NCBI GenBank assembly: GCA_963717955.1
Contig: CAVQXR010000001.1
Location: 868,001 to 932,000, forward strand
DNA length: 64,000 nucleotides
From: CAVQXR01 sp963717955
GTDB taxonomy: Bacteria; Actinomycetota; Thermoleophilia; Gaiellales; Gaiellaceae
Direction: 5' to 3'
Made by a program: the position numbers and the translations under genes. Positions within the stretch are counted from its first letter, which is position 1. The number at the start of each line of letters is the position of its first letter. Positions 17,871 to 24,555 of the stretch are shown piece after piece. A model generated the notes under the pieces. The model had not been told where the DNA came from, ran no database searches, and worked only from the letters and a program-made list of their open reading frames with translations.

Positions 17871-17956
17871 GACCCGTCTGGCGCGAGACGTCACGGACAG
17901 TCGGGAAGCATCCGACGGGCGAATGCGGAGACGTGGATCGTTCAGTAGGCTCGGGG

Positions 17957-18490
17957 TTGACGGTGCGCATTGCCTTCGCCGTGCTCCTGATCGTCGTCGC
18001 CGGCTGCGGCTCGGGCGAGGACGCGGACCAGAACACGGGCGGCAGCGGCGACGGATCGGCCGGGGCCGCTTCCAGGGTCGAGCGCTGCGTCGAGCGCTTC
18101 CTTGAGCGCGCGGCCTCGGATGGGCTTGCCGAGGCAGACGTACGGCCGTATATCGAGAGCACGTACTGCTTGCCGTTCGAGAGTCAGGGTTGGATCTACG
18201 ACGACGGAGCGCTGAGTATCGCCGCGCACCTCGCCGTCGCGGAAGGCGGGTCCGACGAGTGCGCCACGGCGCAGGCTGGTGAGGAGGCGGTAACCGTTCC
18301 CTGTGAGGAGCTGGAGGTCGGCGATGGGCCGCTCGTGCTCGACTGCGCGATCCTCCACGTCGTGCGCCGAATCGAGGTTCGAGCGTACGTTGGTGAGCTG
18401 GAGCGGAGCCGCGAGGTCAGCTGTGACGACGGCACTCCGCTCGACCGGCTCGGCGCCCGGCGTGCACCCGGCGGTGCGGGATCTCGCTGA
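17957..18490 (+). CDS. Putative lipoprotein of unknown function
   Basis: A short hydrophobic N-terminus runs into the lipobox VVAGC about 15-17 residues in, followed by an acidic Gly/Ser-rich linker, typical of an exported lipoprotein. The mature part of about 150 residues contains several cysteines (ERCVERFLERA, STYCLPF, DECATAQ, VPCEELE, LDCAILH, VSCDDGT) that could form disulfides outside the cell. The start is TTG 17,957 or GTG 17,963. No family is recognised. The ATP-grasp gene begins within the next ~100 bases on the same strand, so the two may be co-transcribed. Confidence 0.65.
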   Translation: MTVRIAFAVLLIVVAGCGSGEDADQNTGGSGDGSAGAASRVERCVERFLERAASDGLAEADVRPYIESTYCLPFESQGWIYDDGALSIAAHLAVAEGGSDECATAQAGEEAVTVPCEELEVGDGPLVLDCAILHVVRRIEVRAYVGELERSREVSCDDGTPLDRLGARRAPGGAGSR

Positions 18491-18495
18491 GGCGG

Positions 18496-20067
18496 GTGCG
18501 CTCGTGGACGTGGCGCGGAGACGGCGAGCCGCGCCAGCAACTATCTGAACCGCTCTACGGTGGTCGCCTCATCGGCTGCAGCCGTCTCGGTTTGAGGCCC
18601 GTATTGAGCCAGACGGTCGCGTCGCTCTCCTCGATTGGGGAGAAGCTTCATCCTCGAGTGACGGGTCGGTCGTTTGTATTCGTGGGCGACTCGCTTGCAT
18701 CGCTCGTGGGCGAGGCCGACGTAGTGCTTGCGCTTGGCGCTGCTCGAGTACTGCTCATCGGCGACGGACCCGGTCTCTCGGAGCGGCCTCCGGATGCGCG
18801 AATCGAGTGGCGACTCCTCGACGTCAGCGAGGCCGAGGTCGCCGACGGACGACCCCGCGCCGCTGCTGCGCTCTCTGCGCTTCCCCTCGGGCTCGTATCC
18901 TGGCTCGACGGATTCGACCCCACCCGGACGGCGGAGGTCTTCAACTTCAACAGCAGGTGTACCGCGAGCACGATTGCGGGGCGTCGCGTCGTCGGTGCCA
19001 CTCGCCCGGAGTGGGTCGCCCTGGACGACAAGACTGCGTGCGATCGTCTCTGGGACACGGCGCGGATCAGGCGAGCCCCCTCATTCGTCGTCGCGGTGGA
19101 ACCATGCGAGTTGCGCCGTCGTGCAACAGAACTCGATCGTGGTCAGGGCGCCGTCTGGGCCGGTGACGCTCGAGAAGGCCCGAACAGCGGCGCAGATATG
19201 ACGCGCTGGATCCGAGACGCGGACGACTTCCAAGAAGCGATCGCATTCTTCGGCGCTCATTGCGACCGAGTTCGCATCATGCCGTTCATCGAGGGCGTGT
19301 CCTGCAGCGTCCACGCCATCGTCACCAACGATGGGATCGGCGTCCTGCGTCCGTGCGAGACACTCATCCTGAGGACCCCGGAGTTCGGACGTTTTCGGCC
19401 CGCGGGCGTGGCAAGCAGCTGGGATCCCGACGACGGGGATCGCGAGGACATGCGAGCGGCGGCACGTCGCGTCGGTGCGGTCCTGTCTGAACGCCTCGCC
19501 TACCGGGGAACCTTCAGCCTAGACGGTGTGCTTGGCGAGGACGGCTTCACGCCGACCGAACTAAACCCCAGGGTCGGTCGGGGGTTGAGGATGATGTGTC
19601 ACGCGATCCCCGAGGCCGGTCTCGTCGCCCATGCCAACTTTCTGGCCGCGGGTTGTGACACCGGACTGACCGTCTCCGACATCGAGGGCGCGGCTCTGGA
19701 GGCGGTCGACGAGCACCGCGCCTTGTGGGCGGCACTCCCGTTGCCGACAGCGCCCCCGCCCGCGTCCGTCGACCTCGTCTTCACCGAAGCAGGTCTCGTC
19801 CCTGCTCGCGACTGGCAGAAGCGAGACGCAGTCTTCAGATGTGGATCGGCGACCTCGTACACGCCCGGGCTTGTCTCGCTGACCGGCGAACGGGGGCGGG
19901 TTCCGAGCGGACCTTCCTCGGCACCGATCGTCGCGGATGCGGTCAACCACGCGGGCGAGTTGCTGGGCGTCGACATCAGCGTCTACGAGGCTCCTGAACC
20001 GGTTCAGCGGTCTGCCCACCTAGCTGCAGCGTTACGGAGTGCGGACGAATCCGCGGGTCGCCGCTAG
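18496..20067 (+). CDS. ATP-grasp-fold protein of unknown substrate
   Basis: The product has up to 523 residues. The first ~45 are unconvincing, and the true start may be near 18,592-18,640. From about residue 50, FVFVGDSLASLVGEADVVLAL reads as a nucleotide-fold start. The central part, with IMPFIEGVSCSVHAIVTNDG and LNPRVGRGLRMMCHAIPEAG, matches the C-terminal lobe of ATP-grasp ligases, where the ELNPR segment binds Mg-ATP. Such enzymes join a carboxylate to an amine or thiol through an acyl phosphate. No substrate can be read off, and no peptide precursor gene is obvious next to it. Confidence 0.65.
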   Translation: MRSWTWRGDGEPRQQLSEPLYGGRLIGCSRLGLRPVLSQTVASLSSIGEKLHPRVTGRSFVFVGDSLASLVGEADVVLALGAARVLLIGDGPGLSERPPDARIEWRLLDVSEAEVADGRPRAAAALSALPLGLVSWLDGFDPTRTAEVFNFNSRCTASTIAGRRVVGATRPEWVALDDKTACDRLWDTARIRRAPSFVVAVEPCELRRRATELDRGQGAVWAGDAREGPNSGADMTRWIRDADDFQEAIAFFGAHCDRVRIMPFIEGVSCSVHAIVTNDGIGVLRPCETLILRTPEFGRFRPAGVASSWDPDDGDREDMRAAARRVGAVLSERLAYRGTFSLDGVLGEDGFTPTELNPRVGRGLRMMCHAIPEAGLVAHANFLAAGCDTGLTVSDIEGAALEAVDEHRALWAALPLPTAPPPASVDLVFTEAGLVPARDWQKRDAVFRCGSATSYTPGLVSLTGERGRVPSGPSSAPIVADAVNHAGELLGVDISVYEAPEPVQRSAHLAAALRSADESAGRR

Positions 20068-20181
20068 CGGCACCGCTCCTTTCCACAAGCCGCTCCAGCA
20101 GCCCGCCGAACCGGGCACGACGGCGCGGCTCGCGCGTCCTCCGCGTGGCGCTTTCTCCTCGACAGTTGCGCGTACAGGTCA

Positions 20182-20300
20182 GAGCTGCGAGATCGTCGTC
20201 CAAGACTTCAGTGGCGCAGAGCTCGTCGTGCGCCGTCCCCACCGTGAGCGACCCCTCCCCCCTGAAGCGCGGCACGAGGCCGGGACTCCTATCCGGGGCA
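20182..20300. repeat. Interspersed repeat, copy 3 (long form)
   Basis: A degenerate copy of 17,762-17,870. Its reading CEIVVQDFSGAELVVRR...RPLPP parallels the end of the small gene at 17,635, without the N-terminal part. The core at 20,262-20,298 carries the same C-rich start and GGGACTCC block. The stretch 20,068-20,469 holds no other gene that I can support. Confidence 0.55.
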
Positions 20301-20469
20301 GCATCGAAGCAACGAGGGCGTATGTCCTCAGTGCACTCAATGGCGCCATAACCCGCTTGGTGAGAGCGTCGGTCACCAAGCTGCAGACGGATGCTCTCCA
20401 CTCCGAGACTCGACGACCCTCGGGCACTGGCTACCGTCGACGGCGAAACCCCGAGAAGGAGGCTCGCCA

Positions 20470-20910
20470 GTGCGTCGTCCAGACATGGACAGGCTGCTGC
20501 GCGAGGAACGCACCGAGGAGCTCAACCGGCTCGGAACGCTCCCCGCCCACCGACTAGCCACAGCAAGCCGCGCTACGCGACGCGCACCCATCCGCGCAGC
20601 GCTACGCTCGCTCACCACGGCCGCGCGCCCCGCCGAAGGAGGAGCGCTCACAGTCCGGCACGCCGTCATAGACGACCAGCGTCAGATCGCCCGGCCGGCC
20701 GACATGGACGAACTCCCGGCTCCACAGGGCCGAATCCTGGTCGCCGAGGTGGAGAGCCAAGTCCTCGCCGCGCTTCCACTCGACGGCGGGCCCGTCGTTG
20801 CCTATCCCGCGCGAACCACAGGCGGCCTCATCGACCTGCTCGAGGCACTCGCCCGCAAGCTCACGAATCGAAGGCACGCGCAACCGAGCCGACCGTCACG
20901 GCGGGACTGA
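20470..20910 (+). CDS. Small soluble protein of unknown function
   Basis: The 146 residues have an Arg-rich N-terminal half and a conserved-looking C-terminal core, RILVAEVESQVLAALPLDGG, then GGLIDLLEALARKL. This core resembles a short beta-beta-helix unit that I associate with small uncharacterised actinobacterial proteins. The GTG start follows AAGGAGG within a dozen bases, a good ribosome site. No catalytic motif is seen. Its downstream neighbour is a remnant of an Fn3-like domain. Confidence 0.5.
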   Translation: MRRPDMDRLLREERTEELNRLGTLPAHRLATASRATRRAPIRAALRSLTTAARPAEGGALTVRHAVIDDQRQIARPADMDELPAPQGRILVAEVESQVLAALPLDGGPVVAYPARTTGGLIDLLEALARKLTNRRHAQPSRPSRRD

Positions 20911-21017
20911 ACGGCTTGAAGTCGGCGACGACCTACAGCTTCCGGATCGTGGGCTGAAGGCAGCCGGAGAGGCTATGCCCTGAGCCCGAGCGGAGCAAGC
21001 CCGGAGCGGTACGCGGC

Positions 21018-21584
21018 CTACGTGAGCGCCATCGCGACCGCAACGGCGCCCGAGCAGACGAAGCCAGCCATGAACATAAGGTATCCGATCGCGATCCACC
21101 GGTACTTCGAGCGGACGAGGTACGTCCCCTGGTTGTGGAGGTTCTCGAGCAGCGCGCGGTAAAGCGACCCGTCCGAGGCGAGGATCTCGGACATCTGCTC
21201 GACGTACTGGGAACGTGGGATCCGTGCGAAGTGACCGAAGAAGAGTAGGTCGTACTTCGGCGAGACCGGACGTCTCGTGATCCGTGGGAACGGCAGCTTC
21301 GGGATCACGGCCATTACCGCCGCCACGAGCGCGAGGAAGAGGAACACGAGCAGGGTGATGATGGACGCCTGGAGCCTGTCGTCGTCGACCCGCGTCCCGA
21401 GGATGCTGATCAGGATCGCTGAAACGCTGATCAGGATGTTGGCCTTAATGTCGGCCTGGGCGCTCAGTGCAACGAGCTGCTGGTGGAGGTTGCGCAGCAG
21501 CGTGTCGACGGAGCTTCGGCCGTGCTCCTCGGCGACCACGCCGTCGGCGTCGCCTCGCGCGGATTCGGGAGCCTGCTCGGTCAC
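21018..21584 (-). CDS. Pycsar-effector-like membrane protein (PycTM / DUF5706)
   Basis: The 188-residue protein begins with a polar leader and a helix LLRNLHQQLVALSAQADIKA that runs into a first membrane segment (ILISVSAILISILGT) and a second (about 75-95). A conserved cytosolic block KYDLLFFGHFARIPRSQYVE follows, then NLHNQGTYLVRSKYRWIAIG and a last membrane helix. This order is the one I know from DUF5706 proteins, the PycTM effectors that open or disrupt the membrane when a phage-triggered cyclase makes cCMP or cUMP. No pyrimidine cyclase is adjacent, so it is an orphan here. Function is inferred from family likeness only. Confidence 0.65.
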   Translation of the reverse strand: MTEQAPESARGDADGVVAEEHGRSSVDTLLRNLHQQLVALSAQADIKANILISVSAILISILGTRVDDDRLQASIITLLVFLFLALVAAVMAVIPKLPFPRITRRPVSPKYDLLFFGHFARIPRSQYVEQMSEILASDGSLYRALLENLHNQGTYLVRSKYRWIAIGYLMFMAGFVCSGAVAVAMALT

Positions 21585-21688
21585 GCCTGGAGTCTGCCGT
21601 GGTCAAGGCCGCCGTAGCGTGACCGGTTGGACGCCTTTCGGTTGAGATCTCGTGAACGGACGAACCTCGATCGGCGGCCGCCGCCGGT

Positions 21689-21892
21689 TCAGCGTCCGAG
21701 CGAGGCGGCGCGGATCTCCGAGAAAGTCGCCCGGCGCGTGATCGCCTCGGGATCGACCTGCAGCTCGATCAACGCCGGGATCCGGGCCTCCAGCGTCCGG
21801 TCGAGCGCGGGTCCGAACTGCGGGATCTCCTGGACGGTCTCACCGTGCGCCCCGGACTCGCGTGGATCACAGGCCGTCCAGTCGGAGCTAAC
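21689..21892 (-). pseudogene. C-terminal remnant of a thiamine-pyrophosphate enzyme
   Basis: Reading leftward from about 21,892 to the TGA at 21,689-21,691 gives GAHGETVQEIPQFGPALDRT, then ARIPALIELQVDPEAITRR and ATFSEIRAASLGR. This is the characteristic end of acetolactate-synthase-like TPP enzymes (PALIEVxVDPEA). The upstream part of the domain and all TPP-binding motifs are missing. It is a gene end left by a deletion, located between the Pycsar-like gene and the serine hydrolase. Confidence 0.55.
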
Positions 21893-21915
21893 TGCCGCGG
21901 CGCGTCGTGGACTCG

Positions 21916-22968
21916 CTAGCTCTCCGCGAGAAGTCGAACGGCCAACCCGGGGGAATGCTTAATGAGCCGCGCTCGTCCCTCGTTGCACACCACCATCGCG
22001 GTTCGCTCCCGCCCTCGGTCGATCAGCGCCGTCGCGACCCAAAAGGTGTTCGATCCCTGCTGACCGAACGAGACGTCGGAGCCGCGAGCCGGTGCCCACC
22101 CGAGCGCCTGCCGATCCCCCCGACCAGTGGCGGGAGTGAGGAGGCGCTCGACCGTTGCGGGGAGCAAGAAGCCGTCCCCATGGGTGAGGAACACGCGCTG
22201 GAACCTCGCCCAGTCCTCGAGCGTGAGGTGCAATCTGCCTGCGGGACCCATGACCGCGGGATTGTCGGACTCGACATTGCAGGGGTCGGCAGGCGATCCC
22301 CGGCCGAGATCGACGAGGCCCAGGGGGCCGAGTTGCAGCATTCGGCCGCCGTGGCCCCATAGCAGGGGCGGGGGCCCGAAACCCCCGGACCTGATTTCGA
22401 GGGGCTCGAGCACGTGGGTCGTAAGTGCCGACTCGAAAGGGAGGTCCGTGATCCGTTCGATCGCCGCGCCGATCACGATGTAGCCGAGGTTGGAGTAGAA
22501 GAAGCGGCCCGGCCGTCGGGGCGGCCGCGCCAACGCGGCGGCAGTCGTCGTCGTGCGCTGCTCTCTGAGCGGCCTTGTGTCCCGAAAAGCCGCCGCCATC
22601 TCCGCGCGGCCCAGGTTCGCGGGAAGCCCGCCCTCGGAAACGCAGACGTCGTAGATCGTGACCGTTCTCCAGCCCGGGTCGATCGCGGTCGCAAGGTCGG
22701 GGAAAAGGTCGGGAAGCCGCGCGCCCCACTCGGCGTCACCGCGCTCGACCAGCCGTGCCCACAGCGCGGCGGTGATCGACTTCCCACACGAGCCGATGTG
22801 CCAACGGTCGTCGCGCACGACGGGGTCGCCGCCGCCACGGATCCGCACGCCTACGATGTCCATGCCCGCGAGCCCGTCGCGTGTAACGAGTGCGGCGCCG
22901 AGCGCGGGGATGGAGTGCCTCTCTCGGAATTCGACCAGATGGGATCGGAGTTGGTCGCGGCTGCTCAC
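21916..22968 (-). CDS. Serine hydrolase, beta-lactamase class C / penicillin-binding fold
   Basis: The 350-residue protein has the SxxK nucleophile motif as GSCGKS near residue 60, the YxN motif as FYSNLGYIVIGAAIERI near 157 and a late glycine-rich strand GQQGSNTF at the place of the KTG motif. These define the class C beta-lactamase/esterase superfamily, whose members act as esterases, peptidases or beta-lactamases. No signal peptide is visible, so it is probably cytosolic and an esterase or peptidase is likelier than an antibiotic-resistance enzyme. Its start overlaps the stop of the ArsR-type gene upstream, forming a two-gene operon. Confidence 0.85.
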   Translation of the reverse strand: MSSRDQLRSHLVEFRERHSIPALGAALVTRDGLAGMDIVGVRIRGGGDPVVRDDRWHIGSCGKSITAALWARLVERGDAEWGARLPDLFPDLATAIDPGWRTVTIYDVCVSEGGLPANLGRAEMAAAFRDTRPLREQRTTTTAAALARPPRRPGRFFYSNLGYIVIGAAIERITDLPFESALTTHVLEPLEIRSGGFGPPPLLWGHGGRMLQLGPLGLVDLGRGSPADPCNVESDNPAVMGPAGRLHLTLEDWARFQRVFLTHGDGFLLPATVERLLTPATGRGDRQALGWAPARGSDVSFGQQGSNTFWVATALIDRGRERTAMVVCNEGRARLIKHSPGLAVRLLAES

Positions 22969-23549
22969 CGCGCTTCCGTCTCCTCAGCTGCACCCGACGT
23001 GAGGTCGTGGGTGCAGGCGATCAGTGTGAGGAGCGGGATCGCCACGCGGGAAGGCAGCTCGTAGACGCCTCGCCGGGTTTGCGCGACGAGGCCGGTCGCG
23101 AGCAGCTCGCGCAAGTGGTGGTAGAGCTGCCCGGCGCTGGGCTCGTCGAGCCGCGCCTCCAGTTCTTGGGTACGCAGGGCACCTGCGCCCAGCTCGCGAA
23201 GGATCCTGAGCCGCACCGGGCTCGCGATCGCCGCCAGCTGTCGTGCAAGGGTGGCCTCGTCGAGCGCAAGCAGGTCGGGGACGGAGTGGAACATCTGCCA
23301 GGCGAGGCTCTCCTCACCGAGCTGGGTGACCCCGGCATAGGTCACGGTGCCCGCCGGCGTCTTCGGGTCGGCAAGCGTGTCTGCGCGTTCGCGGAGAGCC
23401 TCGATCAGGCCGAGGTCGAGGCCCGGCCGGCTCCTGCTTCGTCGGGGCGCGGGTTCATGCTCGAGCGCAGCGACGCGGACCTGCAGGTCGCGGATCGCCT
23501 CCCGTAACTCGGCGCGGGAGAGGGGGCGTTGGTGTTCAGCTCCGTCCAT
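22965..23549 (-). CDS. ArsR-type winged-helix regulator
   Basis: The 194 residues start with a short coiled helix (about 10-40) and carry an ArsR-like winged helix at about 95-165, with LAAIASPVRLRILRELGAGA, QELEARLDEPSAGQLYHHL and LLATGLVAQTRRGVYEL. There are no clustered cysteines for metal sensing, so the signal is probably not a heavy metal. It is the first gene of the operon with the serine hydrolase and has an imperfect palindrome just upstream, so autoregulation is likely. Confidence 0.85.
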   Translation of the reverse strand: MDGAEHQRPLSRAELREAIRDLQVRVAALEHEPAPRRSRSRPGLDLGLIEALRERADTLADPKTPAGTVTYAGVTQLGEESLAWQMFHSVPDLLALDEATLARQLAAIASPVRLRILRELGAGALRTQELEARLDEPSAGQLYHHLRELLATGLVAQTRRGVYELPSRVAIPLLTLIACTHDLTSGAAEETEAR

Positions 23550-23562
23550 GGCCAGTGATCGT

Positions 23563-23588
23563 TCTCCGTAAGTACGTAACTACAGAGA
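23563..23588. promoter_or_regulatory. Imperfect 26-bp palindrome upstream of the ArsR-type gene
   Basis: The halves TCTCCGTAAGTAC and GTAACTACAGAGA are inverted repeats matching at 10 of 13 positions, about 14 bases before the regulator's ATG. The position and symmetry fit an operator for the dimeric winged-helix protein. The rest of 23,589-23,876 shows no gene. Confidence 0.5.
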
Positions 23589-23876
23589 ATCACACTCACG
23601 TGCACACCGCAACCCGTGATCCTGTGCTGCTTCCTCTCCGGGAAGTCGTCCCAGCGAGGAGCAAGCAGCCTAGTCGCGAACGAGCCGAAGAGATGTCCGG
23701 GCCGGTTCCCTCGTCTCGAGGTCCGGCCCGGCCGCTTCTCCACCAATCCTGGAGGTGACCGCGGAGGATCGGTCCCATACGCCACGTTCACGCGTGAGGG
23801 GAGATCCCGGTCACGCTCATGATCACTATCCGACTCCGCCCCGTCACGACGCGGTCTGGCTCCCCGCCGCGGAGAG

Positions 23877-24422
23877 TCATCTCTCCTTACCGTACGTGCC
23901 TTCGATTCGCTCGCGGACCCTCCGCTCGAGGTCGTCGAGCGCTTCCGTGACACGGTCCTTCTGCTGTTGCCACGCGTCCCCCGACGACACGCGCACCGCG
24001 GTGAGAAGCTCGGCTGCCCGGTTCCGCGCCCGTCGGAGGTCCGCGATCTCGGCCTCGGCCTGCTCGCGAGCAACCTGCGCCTTCGTCGCTGCGCGCGTCT
24101 GGAGCCGCTCGATCGTGGCATCCCAGTCGTGCAGTTCGGCCTCCACCGCCTCGACGTACGACGTCGCGTCGTCGGCCAGCTCGGAGGTCAGGCGGTTCTC
24201 GGCGATCGCGATGTCGATCTCGAGCTGCCGGAAGTTCTCGTCGACCGCCTCGGCCTTTTCGCGGACGGCCGCACAGGCAGATGCTTCCTGCTCACGGAGC
24301 ATGTCGAACCTGTCCTGGAGCCGCGCCCGCGCCTGAGCTGCGCCGCTGTCGGCGCGCGCCTCCAGATCATCGATGTGCTGGCGGACCTCCGCCAGCAGCT
24401 CCTTGGTCGTCTGCGTCGCCAC
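23877..24422 (-). CDS. Coiled-coil protein of unknown function
   Basis: The protein of about 181 residues is almost entirely predicted helix rich in Glu, Ala, Arg and Gln (for example LLAEVRQHIDDLEARADSGA and EKAEAVDENFRQLEIDIAIA), without membrane segments or cysteine motifs. It looks like a cytosolic coiled-coil or helical-bundle protein. The GTG at 24,422 is chosen because a strong AGGAGGT site lies 6 bases before it; an upstream in-frame ATG at 24,500 lacks one. It stands alone between the ArsR operon and the BTAD regulator. Confidence 0.6.
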   Translation of the reverse strand: MATQTTKELLAEVRQHIDDLEARADSGAAQARARLQDRFDMLREQEASACAAVREKAEAVDENFRQLEIDIAIAENRLTSELADDATSYVEAVEAELHDWDATIERLQTRAATKAQVAREQAEAEIADLRRARNRAAELLTAVRVSSGDAWQQQKDRVTEALDDLERRVRERIEGTYGKER

Positions 24423-24555
24423 GCGTACCTCCTGTCGTTGTCGAATCGACTCCTCGACAAGCCTCTCGCGGGTGACTGCCAACGCCCTGCCACGGCCCAC
24501 GCCCCCGCTGCCACTCGCGGCGGCGCGCGAAGGAGCTCACCCCCGCGGCTGCGGG

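Noticed and set aside
21916..22968. An antibiotic-resistance beta-lactamase
   Set aside because: No signal peptide is visible and the KTG-type motif is altered. An esterase or peptidase of the same fold is at least as likely.
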